The notes: a model not told the origin generated them from the letters alone. A stretch of DNA of 64,000 nucleotides from Rothia uropygialis (GCF_004137765.1 NZ_NOIS01000001.1:620001-684000), one strand, 5' to 3'; shown: positions 18,775-27,903, counted from the stretch's first letter. A program made the numbers and translations.

Positions 18775-19605
18775 GTGTCCCCACTGCAGCCTCCGAGCGT
18801 CGCTCTGGACCGTGCTGCGCTGTCCTTTGGGGAGCGCACCCTCTGGACCGAGCTGACACTGGATATCCCCCAGGGCGAGTATTTCGCTGTTCTGGGTCCG
18901 AACGGATCGGGGAAATCGACCTTCCTCAAGACATTGCTCGGGCTTTTGCCTCTTTCGGACGGTTCAGTCCGAGTGCTAGGGGAGACGGTGCGGCGCGGTA
19001 ATCCACAGATCGGTTACGTGCCCCAACAGCGTCCGTTTTCGCCGGATACCCCATTGAGGGCACGAGACCTGGTGGGAATGGGCCTGGACGGCCATCGCTG
19101 GGGGCCGGGACTGCTGTCCCGGAAGCGCAGAGCCCGTGTCGACGAGTCGTTGGAACGCGTCGGTGCCAAGGAGTACGCGGCCGTTCCCGTGGGGCTGTTG
19201 TCCGGTGGAGAACAACAACGGCTGCGTGTCGCCCAAGCCCTGGCGTCCCGGCCCAGGCTGTTGCTGTGCGACGAGGCGCTCCTTTCCTTGGACCTGCGCC
19301 ATCAGAGCGCGGTGAGCCGACTGATCGAAGACTACAGAGAAGAGTCGGGTGCCACAGTGGTTTTTGTGACTCACGAGATCAACCCGATCATCGACGACGT
19401 CGACCGTGTGCTGTATCTGGCCAACGGTCGATTCACGGTGGGCAGCGTCGAGGAGGTCATGACCACAAAAACTCTCACGCGTGTCTACGATGCACCGGTG
19501 AACGTGATCCAGGTCGACGGTCGCTATATCGTCGTGGGAGCCGGATCTGCTTCCGAGGTCTCTGGCTCGGACTGCCACGCACACGATATCGGAGGGGAAG
19601 CCTGA
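18775..19605 (+). CDS. znuC: Zinc ABC transporter ATP-binding protein
   Basis: Cytoplasmic ATPase of the zinc uptake system. The 276-residue product has Walker A (GPNGSGKST), the ABC signature (LLSGGEQQRLRVAQAL), Walker B (LLLCDEALLSLDL; the residue after the Asp is Glu as needed for hydrolysis) and the switch His (FVTHE). A short Cys/His-containing end (GSDCHAHDIGGEA) could bind metal but that is speculation. GTG 18775 follows AAGGAGTTTTATC. Its stop shares one base with the znuB start (TGATG), so the pair is translationally coupled. Confidence 0.93.
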   Translation: MSPLQPPSVALDRAALSFGERTLWTELTLDIPQGEYFAVLGPNGSGKSTFLKTLLGLLPLSDGSVRVLGETVRRGNPQIGYVPQQRPFSPDTPLRARDLVGMGLDGHRWGPGLLSRKRRARVDESLERVGAKEYAAVPVGLLSGGEQQRLRVAQALASRPRLLLCDEALLSLDLRHQSAVSRLIEDYREESGATVVFVTHEINPIIDDVDRVLYLANGRFTVGSVEEVMTTKTLTRVYDAPVNVIQVDGRYIVVGAGSASEVSGSDCHAHDIGGEA

Positions 19606-20552
19606 TGCTCATTGATGCACTAGCCCCGTCGCTGATAGCCGCCAGTGATTTCTGGAGCCGAATTTTTGTTTTCGAAGACTACGGTCAATTATTTGTTCTT
19701 CTCAGTCAGTCCGTCGTTGCGGGAGCCATTCTGGCTCTCATCGGGGGCTTCATCGGGACCTTCGTGATGATGCGTGACGGCTCTTTCGCCGTTCACGGAA
19801 TAGCCGAACTTTCCTTTGCGGGCGCCGCATTCTTCCTGCTCCTCGGTTTGGACGTGATCACCGGGTCTTTGCTGGGGTCGATCGCGGCAGCGGCGATCAT
19901 CGGGATCCTGGGGGCCAGGGCCAGCCACAACAGCACATTCATCGGTGTGCTGATGCCTTTCGGCCTCGGGCTCGGAATCCTGTTCCTCTCGTTGTACCAA
20001 GGCAGATCAGCAAATAAGTTTTCACTCCTGACGGGGCAGATCGTGTCCGTCGACGCTGCTCAGGTATCCGAGATGGCCATCGGCGCCCTCGTCGTGATCG
20101 GCGGTTTGCTCATCGTGTGGCGCCCCCTGACTTTTGCAAGTCTCGATCCGGACGTTGCAATCGCCAAGGGTGTACCGATGCGAGGCCTTGCAATGGTCTT
20201 CATGCTGTTGCTCGGCATCTCGGTTGCTCTGTCCGTGCAAGTGGTCGGCTCGCTTCTGGTTCTGGCGCTCCTGATCACCCCAGCGGCGGCGGCGATCCAA
20301 CTGACGGCGTCGCCGGTCAAGGCCGTGGTTCTTTCTGTCGTCTTCGCCGAAATAGCCACCGTGGGCGGAATCATGCTCGCGCTGGCGGGCTCTCTGCCCA
20401 TCAGCCCTTACGTCACAACCATTTCCTTCTTGATCTACATCATCTGCCGGATCGTGGGAACGGTGCGTCGGCGAGTGACGGGGTCCGGAAGAAAAATGCC
20501 GGTTGCCGCCTCACCTCATGAGGAGGAGCGCGCAACCTCGCGAGTGCACTGA
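19605..20552 (+). CDS. znuB: Zinc ABC transporter permease
   Basis: Membrane subunit of the zinc importer, ABC-3 family. The 315-residue product has about eight hydrophobic segments, beginning near residue 32 (LLSQSVVAGAILALIGGFIG), and the family stretches GSFAVHGIAELSFAG and VQVVGSLLVLALLITPAAAA. ATG 19605 overlaps the znuC stop by one base; a longer frame reaching into znuC from 19266 has no support. Its last 37 bases overlap the end of the convergent zur gene, so the transporter operon and its likely repressor are physically interlocked. Confidence 0.93.
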   Translation: MLIDALAPSLIAASDFWSRIFVFEDYGQLFVLLSQSVVAGAILALIGGFIGTFVMMRDGSFAVHGIAELSFAGAAFFLLLGLDVITGSLLGSIAAAAIIGILGARASHNSTFIGVLMPFGLGLGILFLSLYQGRSANKFSLLTGQIVSVDAAQVSEMAIGALVVIGGLLIVWRPLTFASLDPDVAIAKGVPMRGLAMVFMLLLGISVALSVQVVGSLLVLALLITPAAAAIQLTASPVKAVVLSVVFAEIATVGGIMLALAGSLPISPYVTTISFLIYIICRIVGTVRRRVTGSGRKMPVAASPHEEERATSRVH

Positions 20553-20983
20553 GCGCACAATCCGGTCAGCTCGATCGTATGCGCGATTTCGGTGAAACCG
20601 AACCTGGAGCCAACCTGTTCGGCCCATTGCTCGACGACGTCGGCTTCGATATCCTCCGCGGCCCCACAGCGACGGCACAGAAGATGATGGTGATGGTCAT
20701 CGGCCAGGCACTTCCTGTACAGGGCCTGGCCGTCGTCTGACTGGACCACGTCCACTTCGCCCGTGTCCTCAAGAGATTGGAGGATGCGGTAGACGGTGGC
20801 CAACGAAACCCTGCCGCCGCGGTCCGAGACGATGCGGTGGAAGTCCTGGGCCGAGTGAAATTCTTCCAGAGTATCCAGCGCCTCGACGACCGTTCTGCGC
20901 TGCCGAGTATTGCGGAATTCCTGGGTCGTTCGCGCTCCTGCGGACCCCTCGGATCCTTCGTGCGCGGGTTGTTGCGCGGCCAC
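20516..20983 (-). CDS. zur: Zinc uptake regulator, Fur family
   Basis: Fur-family metalloregulator, named Zur because it abuts the znu operon. The 155-residue product has the winged-helix stretch TRQRRTVVEALDTLEEFHSAQDF and SLATVYRILQSL, a His-rich regulatory metal patch (DDHHHHLLC) and the two structural CxxC pairs (CRRC and CAQC). I use GTG 20983, which has AGAGGA upstream; an ATG at 21070 would add 29 unconserved-looking residues. It is convergent with znuB, overlapping it by 37 bases. Zinc specificity is inferred from context. Confidence 0.87.
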   Translation of the reverse strand: MAAQQPAHEGSEGSAGARTTQEFRNTRQRRTVVEALDTLEEFHSAQDFHRIVSDRGGRVSLATVYRILQSLEDTGEVDVVQSDDGQALYRKCLADDHHHHLLCRRCGAAEDIEADVVEQWAEQVGSRFGFTEIAHTIELTGLCAQCTREVARSSS

Positions 20984-21161
20984 GGCCTCAATCCTCTTTC
21001 TTGCCGATGTCTGAAGGCGGTCCGATGCCCGCCCAGGTGCGGTTGCTCTTCCGCACCATATTGTCCCCATTCTAGGTGCGATGGATCCTAGGCATCGCCC
21101 AGGGCGTAACGGCCCGGCACTGCCCTTACCCCGAACAGCTCAGGACGATATTCTGGGTGTT

Positions 21162-21836
21162 ATGCGACTCACCAAGTTCACGCACTCATGCGTCCGACTG
21201 GAAAAGGACGGATCCGTTCTCGTCTTCGATCCGGGCAACTTCTCCGATGCGGCGGAGATCGGAACGGCTCTCGAAGGAGTCGATTATGTGGTCATCACAC
21301 ACGAGCACCCTGATCATTACGACCGCGACACGGTCAATGGTTACCTCGATACACGGCCGGACGTCCAGGTTTACGCACCTGGTTCCGTTGCTCGGGAGAT
21401 GAACGAGTCGGTCCAGAAGCCGGAGAGGATCCATGAGGTCCACGGGGAGGAGTCCTTTGACCTCGGACCATACGCCATACGGACCTTTGGCGGCCAGCAT
21501 GCTTTGATCCATCCGCTCGTGCCCGTGGTGGAAAATATCGGATTTCTGGTGGACGACAACGTGTACCATCCCGGCGACAGCCTGATCGTTCCGCACAGGA
21601 TCCAGGTTCGGAACCTCTTGGTTCCGATTCATGCACCGTGGAACAAATTGCACGAGGTCGTGGACTTCTTGACGTCGGTTCGGCCTCATCACGCATACCC
21701 CCTTCACGACGGGCTTCTGGCCGAAAACGGCAAAGCCATGTTGACGAATCACCTGACCAACTTCGGGGGCAAGTACGGTAGCGAGTACCACCGCCTGGAA
21801 CCCGGGGAATCCATCACTATCGAGGAGACAATGTGA
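21162..21836 (+). CDS. MBL-fold metal-dependent hydrolase
   Basis: A 224-residue metallo-beta-lactamase fold protein of the UPF0173/UlaG-like type; substrate unknown. It shows the metal motif THEHPDHYD, a later GQHALIHP, the bridging Asp in HPGDSL and a C-terminal His (YPLHDGLL). Members are typically phosphodiesterases or lactonases. ATG 21162 gives the family-typical MRLTKFTHSCVRLE; an upstream frame from 21081 is not supported. Its stop overlaps the start of the HIT gene by three bases, suggesting co-translation and perhaps related nucleotide metabolism. Confidence 0.83.
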   Translation: MRLTKFTHSCVRLEKDGSVLVFDPGNFSDAAEIGTALEGVDYVVITHEHPDHYDRDTVNGYLDTRPDVQVYAPGSVAREMNESVQKPERIHEVHGEESFDLGPYAIRTFGGQHALIHPLVPVVENIGFLVDDNVYHPGDSLIVPHRIQVRNLLVPIHAPWNKLHEVVDFLTSVRPHHAYPLHDGLLAENGKAMLTNHLTNFGGKYGSEYHRLEPGESITIEETM

Positions 21837-22258
21837 GCACGGTATTTACCAAGATCATCGAAGGCGAGTTGCCTGCCCGCTTCGTGTGGAAGGACGAGCG
21901 CGCCGTCGGGTTCCTCTCGATTGCGCCGTTGTCCATGGGCCATGTCCTGGTTGTTCCTCGGGAAGAGGTCGACCATTGGGTTGACCTGCCTCAGGACCTT
22001 TCCGTGCACCTCATGAAGGTTTGCCAGACCATCGGGCAGGCCATCGACGAAGTTTACGACCCCGTTCGTGTAGGCCTGATGATTCAAGGGTTCGAGGTTC
22101 CCCATGCGCACCTGCACGTGTGGCCCACCAATTCCATCGAGGAATTCAGCTTCGACCAAGTGGACAATGATCCGGACCAGGACAGCATGGACGAGGCAGC
22201 TGCCGCTATTCGCGACGTGCTGACCAGATCCGGGCATTTCGAGGCCGAAGTATCCTGA
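21833..22258 (+). CDS. HIT-family nucleotide hydrolase
   Basis: Histidine-triad protein of 141 residues, likely hydrolysing nucleoside phosphoramidates or dinucleoside polyphosphates. It starts MSTVFTKIIEGELPARFVW, and the catalytic triad motif is VPHAHLHVWP. The sequence between (IAPLSMGHVLVVPREEVDHW) is the standard HINT core. GTG 21833 lies inside the end of the MBL gene. The C-terminal 35 residues are acidic. Substrate cannot be stated. Confidence 0.9.
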   Translation: MSTVFTKIIEGELPARFVWKDERAVGFLSIAPLSMGHVLVVPREEVDHWVDLPQDLSVHLMKVCQTIGQAIDEVYDPVRVGLMIQGFEVPHAHLHVWPTNSIEEFSFDQVDNDPDQDSMDEAAAAIRDVLTRSGHFEAEVS

Positions 22259-22283
22259 GACGAAGGATTTTCGGATCGGGGGA

Positions 22284-22490
22284 GTCAGGGCAACCCGACC
22301 TCACGAGGAAACCGAAGTGCTCCAACTCATGGCTGAGGGGCATACCAACTCCGGGATAGCGGAGCGGTTCGTCATCGCCGAGGGAGGAGCCGAGAAACAT
22401 TCGCAAAGAATTTTCGCGAAGCACCGACTGGCGGAATCCGACGATCTCCACGGGAGATTGACCGCAGTCCTGCGGTATCTCAACCGTCGA
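22284..22490 (+). pseudogene. Relic of a LuxR-type response regulator DNA-binding domain
   Basis: The frame encodes a recognisable LuxR/NarL helix-turn-helix: EETEVLQLMAEGHTNSGIAE, then IAEGGAEKHSQRIFAKHRL. Usual positions LTPRERxVL, LxxSxGAVEKHV and KL are degraded (RPHEETEVL, AEGGAEKHS, KHRL). No receiver or sensor domain precedes it: the HIT gene stops 25 bases upstream. No ribosome site is evident. It fits the decayed 3' end of a deleted DesR-like regulator, stranded in the 271-base gap before the convergent hrpA. Confidence 0.7.
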
Positions 22491-22529
22491 ATTGCGCCAC
22501 GCCGGCCAGTCTTCGAATCGTCGGAGCCG

Positions 22530-25500
22530 TTATGCACGTCGCGACTGATTCAACATGTCGATAGCCTGCTTCTGCGACTTTCTGATCCGTTGGGCGGAGA
22601 CGGGCCGTGAGGTTCCCAGCTCCTGGGCGAAGTAGCTCACGCGGAGTTCTTCGATCATCCAGCCGACGTCCGCGAGCGGAGCGGGTACCTCCCCGTCTAC
22701 CGAGTACTTCTCGGCAGCGGAATCGTATCCGTCCTCCAGCTCCTGGACCTCAAGCATCAGCGTCGTGTCCTTGCCGACGCGCTCGCCGACCTTCGCGATG
22801 CGTCGACTCATGCCTTCAAGGTATCTCGGGAGGTGGACCAGACGTTCGTAACCGGTGGAAGCCACGAAACCGGGGTACACCAGGTGCTCGAGTTGGGCTT
22901 TCATGTCGTTGAAGTTGTTGATAATAGCCAAAGACGCTGAAGACTTGAGTTGTTTGCGCACCTGGTTGGCCAGCTTGAGGATCTCGGCAACCAAACTTGT
23001 CACCGTGAACACGGTATCGATGAGTTCGGCTCGGACCTCGTGGAACAGGCTTTCGAATTCCTGCCGGGACACGGGTGCGGTCTCCGGGGTGAGTTTGTCC
23101 AGTGCAGCAACGGTGCAGTCGGCGATCAACGAGTCGACCGAACCGTGAGGGTTCTGCGTGAAAACGATCTTTTCCTGGTTCTTCAGATGTTCCGACACGT
23201 ATTTGTGCGGTGAAGGAACTCGTAAGGACAGCAATCGAATCGTTGCCTTTCGCTGTGCTCGATTCCGTTCCGACTCGGAAGCCAGAACACGCACGGCCAC
23301 GGTCTCGCCTTCGTCGACCAGCGCTGGATATCCCTCGACCCGTTGCCCAGAAATGGTTCGTGTGATCTTGGGCGGAACGTCCGTTTCCGGCCAATCCCTG
23401 AGGCCGGAAACCTCGACGACACCCGCTCCCGCGGTGCGCCGCGTCGGGACGTGACCAGAACTCGGTTCACTGTCTTGCTCCTGCAGCTTGTTTCGTGTCG
23501 TCGGCGCCGGCTCGGGGGCACGGCCCTGTTCCGTCAGACGAGCGAGGGCTTCCGGAGAGGCCCCCAACGAAGCGGCCAGTGCCGACCGTATCTGAGGTCG
23601 TAATTGCTCCTGCAACGCTGCGAGGTCCTTGCCTTCCCCGAGGAGTTTGTTCTTCGCATCCCGGACCTGGAAGGTCATCCGCAAGTGTTCCGGAACGGCG
23701 GCCCAGTTCCACGACCCAGGGGGAATAACTTGTCCCTTGAGCCGCCGGAGCACCAGCTCGAGTGAGGGGAGCAGCTGGTCGCGTGCAGGATCGAAATCTG
23801 TCTCGAGCGCCTCGACCGCGTGTCGAGCGACATCCGGTGCAGGAACAAAATTCTTGCGCGATGCCTTGGGAAGGGACTTGATGAGGGCGGTGATCAATTC
23901 GTGTCGCAGTCCAGGAATCAACCACTCGAAAGGCTCCTGAGGTATCTGATTCAGAAAGACAATCGGCACCTGGACGAATACGCCGTCGGCTTCCGGGCTC
24001 GCACCCGGCGCCGCTGGCGCGAACTCGTAGGAGAGATCCAGCCTGAGCTCCGAGTCCGAGGTAGGCAGGACCCACGTGCGAGGAAATTGGGATTCGTCGT
24101 AGTCTCGGGCCTCTTCGTCGATGAGGTTCTCCGGGTTGAGGTCCAGAAGATGCTCGTTCTGCGGACGGGTCTTCTTCCACCACCGATCGAAATGACGTTC
24201 CGAGACGACGTCCGCCGGGATTCGGGCGTCGTAGAAATCGAAGATCACATCGTCGTCGACGCGCAGATCGCGACGCCGAAGCCTTGCTTCGAGCTGGTCG
24301 ATCTCTGCGAGGCGTTTACGGTTCCGTTGGAAGAAACGATGACGCGTGCGCCAGTCGCCTTCCACGAGGGCCTTCCGAATGAACAATTCGCGGGCGAGCA
24401 CCGGGTCGATGCGCCAGTAGTTCACGGGGCGATCGGTGACGACCGGCACCCCGAACAGGGTCGCTTTTTCGTAAGCCATCACGGAACCGCGCTTGGCCGA
24501 CCAGTGGGGTTCGGAATAGGTCCGCTTGAGCAGCGACCCGGCCGCGTCTTCGATCCATTGAGGATCCACCGAGGCATTCACTCGCGCCCACAACTTGGAG
24601 GTTTCCACGAGTTCCGCCGAGACGATCCAGTCCGGGTTCTTCTTGAACAAACCGGATCCCGGGAAGATGGAGAACCGGGTGCCCCGCGCCCCTTGGTATT
24701 CGTGTCTGCGCTCGTCCTTGAGGCCGATATGGCTCAACAGGCCGGTCAGAAGGGACCGATGGACGGCTTCCTCGCTTCCCCCGACGCGAATTCGGCGTCC
24801 GCGGGAGACCTTAATGTCCGCTCGCGAACCAAGCTGCCGCAGTTGCTCGTAAAGGTCCTGCCACTCCCGAACTCGCAGGAAGTTGATGAACTCGCGTTGA
24901 CACATCTTCCGGAACTGGGAAGACGACAATTCTTCCTGTTTCTCCTGGAGGTACTGCCAGAGCAGGAGATAACTCGAGAAGTCCGAGGTATCGTCTTTGA
25001 ACCGCGCATGGAACTCATCCGCTTGAGCCCTCTTCTCCGTAGGTCTCTCACGGGGATCCTGGATCGTCAGGGCCGCGGCCAAAACCATGACTTCCTTGGC
25101 GACGTCGTGCTCTTGGGCAGCGACAATCATGCGTCCGAGCCGCGGATCCACCGGAAAAGCGGCCAGCTGACGGCCGACGGAGGTCAACGGCGAAGGCCTA
25201 GACTTTCGTTTGCCGCGTCCGCGTCGTGGCTGTGAATCGAGTTTTTCCGGAATTGCATGGACCGGCGCATCCTGGAGGGCTCCCAGCTCGCGGAGCACAT
25301 TTACGCCGTCGGAGATCGAACGCTTGGCGGGCGGCTGTACGAACGGGAATTTTTCCATGTCCCCTGGAGAGCGTACGACGCCGATCGACATCGTGTGGAG
25401 AATCACCGAGGCGAGATTGGTGCGCAGTATTTCGGGATCGGTGAACTCGGGGCGGGACTCGAAATCCTCTTCGGAATAGAGACGAATTGCTATACCGTCC

Positions 25501-26645
25501 GAAACGCGTCCGCAACGTCCGGAACGCTGGTTCGCACTGGCCTGGGAAATTCGTTCGATCGGCAGACGCTGAACTTTGGTCCGGACGGAATACCGAGAAA
25601 TCCTGGCGGTACCCGGATCGATCACGTACTTGATGCCAGGCACAGTCAGCGAGGTCTCGGCAACGTTGGTCGCCAGAACGATACGGGGCTTGCCGGACGG
25701 CCGAAATACCCGATGCTGTTCTGCCATCGACAGTCTCGCGAAGAGGGGGAGGATCTCGGTTCCGGCCAGGGACCGCTCGCGTTTGGACAGATCCTCGAGC
25801 GCGTCCGCGGCGTCGCGGATTTCCCGCTCTCCCGAGAAGAAGACGAGAATGTCGCCCGGATCCTCTTTCTTGAGCTCCAAGACGGCATCGCATACCGCAT
25901 CCAAGGGGTCCCGGTCGTCGATCTCGAGTCCGTCGTCGGTTTCCTCATCCGTTGCCTCCGGAGAACCGCTCAAGGGACGATAACGAATCTCGACGGGGTA
26001 CGTACGGCCGGATACCTCGATCACCGGCGCCGCGTCATCGGGCAGTGGATCGTCCTCGGAACGTTCCTCGACCGGGTCGAAACTCGGGGCAAAATGCCGG
26101 GCAAAACGGTCCGGATCGATGGTCGCAGACGTAATGATGAGCTTCAGATCAGGGCGCTGGGGGAGGATTCTCTTGAGGTAGCCCAAGATGAAATCGATAT
26201 TCAAGGACCGTTCGTGGGCCTCGTCGATGATGATTGCGGAATACTTCTTGAGCAACGGATCATGCGGGATCTCTGCGAGAAGGATCCCGTCCGTCATGAG
26301 TTTGATCGCGGTCCGATCACTGACCTCCGAGGTGAACCGGACCTGATAGCCGACCGTTTGGCCGATCTTCTGCCCCAATTCCTCGGCGATGCGCTCGGCA
26401 ACGGATCTGGCGGCCAATCGGCGCGGCTGCGTGTGGCCGATGGTGCCGGACTCGTTCAACCCGAGCTCGAGGCACATTTTGGGGATCTGCGTGGTCTTGC
26501 CGGAACCCGTTTCGCCGGCGATCACGACCACCTGGTTATCCCGGATGGCTTCCATGATGTCTTCCCTGCGGGCAGAGACGGGCAAAGACTCCGGATAGGT
26601 GATGTGGAGAGGGACGGAAGCGGACGTTACGGACTGATCAGACAT
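22530..26645 (-). CDS. hrpA: ATP-dependent RNA helicase HrpA
   Basis: DEAH-box RNA helicase, in E. coli linked to rescue of collided ribosomes and mRNA processing. The 1371-residue product has Walker A (AGETGSGKT), DEAH (IIIDEAHERSLNIDFILGYL), SAT (ITSATIDPDRFA), the QRSGRCGR motif VI (NQRSGRCGRV), an OB-type region and the long C-terminal DUF3418 half characteristic of full-length HrpA. ATG 26645 has GGGAGG a few bases upstream and replaces an in-frame ATG at 26675. It is preceded by the esterase-like gene by 42 bases and may share its transcript. Confidence 0.95.
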   Translation of the reverse strand: MSDQSVTSASVPLHITYPESLPVSARREDIMEAIRDNQVVVIAGETGSGKTTQIPKMCLELGLNESGTIGHTQPRRLAARSVAERIAEELGQKIGQTVGYQVRFTSEVSDRTAIKLMTDGILLAEIPHDPLLKKYSAIIIDEAHERSLNIDFILGYLKRILPQRPDLKLIITSATIDPDRFARHFAPSFDPVEERSEDDPLPDDAAPVIEVSGRTYPVEIRYRPLSGSPEATDEETDDGLEIDDRDPLDAVCDAVLELKKEDPGDILVFFSGEREIRDAADALEDLSKRERSLAGTEILPLFARLSMAEQHRVFRPSGKPRIVLATNVAETSLTVPGIKYVIDPGTARISRYSVRTKVQRLPIERISQASANQRSGRCGRVSDGIAIRLYSEEDFESRPEFTDPEILRTNLASVILHTMSIGVVRSPGDMEKFPFVQPPAKRSISDGVNVLRELGALQDAPVHAIPEKLDSQPRRGRGKRKSRPSPLTSVGRQLAAFPVDPRLGRMIVAAQEHDVAKEVMVLAAALTIQDPRERPTEKRAQADEFHARFKDDTSDFSSYLLLWQYLQEKQEELSSSQFRKMCQREFINFLRVREWQDLYEQLRQLGSRADIKVSRGRRIRVGGSEEAVHRSLLTGLLSHIGLKDERRHEYQGARGTRFSIFPGSGLFKKNPDWIVSAELVETSKLWARVNASVDPQWIEDAAGSLLKRTYSEPHWSAKRGSVMAYEKATLFGVPVVTDRPVNYWRIDPVLARELFIRKALVEGDWRTRHRFFQRNRKRLAEIDQLEARLRRRDLRVDDDVIFDFYDARIPADVVSERHFDRWWKKTRPQNEHLLDLNPENLIDEEARDYDESQFPRTWVLPTSDSELRLDLSYEFAPAAPGASPEADGVFVQVPIVFLNQIPQEPFEWLIPGLRHELITALIKSLPKASRKNFVPAPDVARHAVEALETDFDPARDQLLPSLELVLRRLKGQVIPPGSWNWAAVPEHLRMTFQVRDAKNKLLGEGKDLAALQEQLRPQIRSALAASLGASPEALARLTEQGRAPEPAPTTRNKLQEQDSEPSSGHVPTRRTAGAGVVEVSGLRDWPETDVPPKITRTISGQRVEGYPALVDEGETVAVRVLASESERNRAQRKATIRLLSLRVPSPHKYVSEHLKNQEKIVFTQNPHGSVDSLIADCTVAALDKLTPETAPVSRQEFESLFHEVRAELIDTVFTVTSLVAEILKLANQVRKQLKSSASLAIINNFNDMKAQLEHLVYPGFVASTGYERLVHLPRYLEGMSRRIAKVGERVGKDTTLMLEVQELEDGYDSAAEKYSVDGEVPAPLADVGWMIEELRVSYFAQELGTSRPVSAQRIRKSQKQAIDMLNQSRRA

Positions 26646-26687
26646 ATCGCCTCCCAGTTTACCGGCCGTCCGCACCGACGAGGACCG

Positions 26688-27566
26688 TCAGTCCCGCGCG
26701 AGCATCCAGTGGGTCCGGATCCACGCGATGATGCGCTCTATTCGTGCCTCGTCCCGGAAGATGAGTGCGTCCGAGTGCTCGGCCTTCGGCACGATTTCCA
26801 GAGCGGTCGAAATACCTCGTGCCCGCAGCGCCCGATGGGCGTCGCCGGATTGCGTCCACGGCACACAGGAGTCCGAATCTCCGTGAACATAGAACACGGG
26901 GCGATGGTTCGGACAGAGGTCGTCCGAACGAGCGTAGTCAAGGGGATGCGCGCGTGCCCATGCGGCCTCGGCCGGAGAACCTGGACGTGCGGGATACGAC
27001 GAGCCGAGCAGCCGCCGTTCTGCCCCGTCGTCGTCGGGGTGATCTGCCGGGAAACCGCACGCCGTGCGGTCGTCGAAAATCGACCGGAGGTCGCTGACGC
27101 CGTAGAAGCTCACGGCGCAGACAACGTCGGTGGATTCCGAGGAGCCCCCCGGTCCCTCGAGGTAGGGGATACCGGAATCCGGCGTTGCGGCGAGCAGCTG
27201 GGCGAGGTGGCCTCCCGCGGAGGTCCCGGATATGGCGATTCTGGCGGGATCGATGTCGAACTCATTGGCTCGCGAACGGAAAAAGCGCACCGCGGCCTTG
27301 GCATCATTGAGCTGTGCAGGGAAGCGTGAACGATGCGATAACCGGTAGTTGATGGAAACCACCGCGAAGCCAGAGGCCTGAAGCCGCTCGCGCCAATGAT
27401 GCTGGCCATTATCGGAATACAGGAGGCTAGACTTGTCTCCGAACCGCCAAGCGCCTCCGTGAAGGTGAATCAGAAGTGGCGCGGGTCCGGAGATCGGATC
27501 GGCAGGCGGGTAGAAGTCGAAAGAGCGATCGACATCTTCGGGCTCTGCGTAAAAACCGCCGAGCAT
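26688..27566 (-). CDS. Alpha/beta hydrolase, carboxylesterase/HSL-like
   Basis: A 292-residue serine hydrolase of the hormone-sensitive-lipase/BD-FAE group. It shows the oxyanion HGG (LIHLHGGAWRFGDKS), nucleophile elbow GTSAGG, the acid in HGDSDSCVP and the catalytic His in KAEHSDAL. No signal peptide. Natural substrate unknown; acylated small molecules or sugar esters are likely. ATG 27566 has GGAGGA seven bases upstream. It lies between tRNA-Arg and hrpA on the same strand. Confidence 0.87.
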   Translation of the reverse strand: MLGGFYAEPEDVDRSFDFYPPADPISGPAPLLIHLHGGAWRFGDKSSLLYSDNGQHHWRERLQASGFAVVSINYRLSHRSRFPAQLNDAKAAVRFFRSRANEFDIDPARIAISGTSAGGHLAQLLAATPDSGIPYLEGPGGSSESTDVVCAVSFYGVSDLRSIFDDRTACGFPADHPDDDGAERRLLGSSYPARPGSPAEAAWARAHPLDYARSDDLCPNHRPVFYVHGDSDSCVPWTQSGDAHRALRARGISTALEIVPKAEHSDALIFRDEARIERIIAWIRTHWMLARD

Positions 27567-27602
27567 GTCATTTCCTCCGTACGGACCCGAATCGATACGA
27601 AT

Positions 27603-27635
27603 TGACCCCGCCGCCGGGCGAACGGGACGGGGTCA
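27603..27635 (-). terminator. Hairpin after tRNA-Arg
   Basis: TGACCCCG (27603-27610) and CGGGGTCA (27628-27635) are perfect inverted repeats just past the tRNA 3' end on the minus strand. Likely tRNA transcript terminator; no T tract. Confidence 0.55.
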
Positions 27636-27638
27636 CAT

Positions 27639-27713
27639 GGTGCCCTCGATAGGATTCGAACCTACGACTTCTTGCTCCGGAGGCAAGCGCTCTATCCACT
27701 GAGCTACGAGGGC
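27639..27713 (-). tRNA. tRNA-Arg (anticodon CCG)
   Basis: Cloverleaf of 75 bases on the minus strand. Acceptor GCCCTCG (27713-27707) pairs with CGAGGGC near the 3' end, and CCA is encoded. The D-arm contains TAGCTCAGTGG, the anticodon stem CTTGC/GCAAG encloses loop CTCCGGA, so the anticodon is CCG (27680-27678), and the T-arm contains GGTTCGAATCC. Confidence 0.96.
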
Positions 27714-27781
27714 AACGCGTACCAGCATACCAGGAAATGCGGTCGGCGAGGACAACCCGACGCTCCGCATTTCCTCGAAGG

Positions 27782-27839
27782 TCTTCCAGGAATCTTCCAG
27801 AACCGGGGAGTAAATACTAGAGGCGAGAAACATAGTTTC
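27782..27839 (+). promoter_or_regulatory. Repeats upstream of ureA, possible operators
   Basis: TCTTCCAG occurs twice (27782-27789 and 27793-27800) with an 11-base period, placing both on one helix face. A perfect inverted repeat GAAAC-ATA-GTTTC sits at 27827-27839, about 65 bases before ureA. Such elements could bind a nitrogen or nickel regulator, but neither matches a GlnR, AmtR or NikR site clearly. Regulatory role is inference. Confidence 0.35.
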
Positions 27840-27903
27840 CCTAAATAGTCTGGCGTTTGGTGCGACCAATCCGCCGGTTTCCTTCGTCCGAGGAGCAATC
27901 GAC

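Noticed and set aside
19266-19604. Longer znuB frame starting inside znuC
   Set aside because: The extra 113 residues are out-of-frame znuC and not membrane-like; ATG 19605 is coupled to the znuC stop.
20984-21070. Longer Zur start at 21070
   Set aside because: Adds a non-conserved Arg/Ala-rich segment; GTG 20983 has the better ribosome site. Not fully excluded.
23820-27329. Long plus-strand open frames opposite hrpA and the esterase-like gene
   Set aside because: Antisense shadows of well-supported coding sequence; product composition is not protein-like.
27805-27850. GlnR-type box before ureA
   Set aside because: GTAAA and GAAAC are present but separated by 12 bases and not the roughly six expected, so I do not call it.
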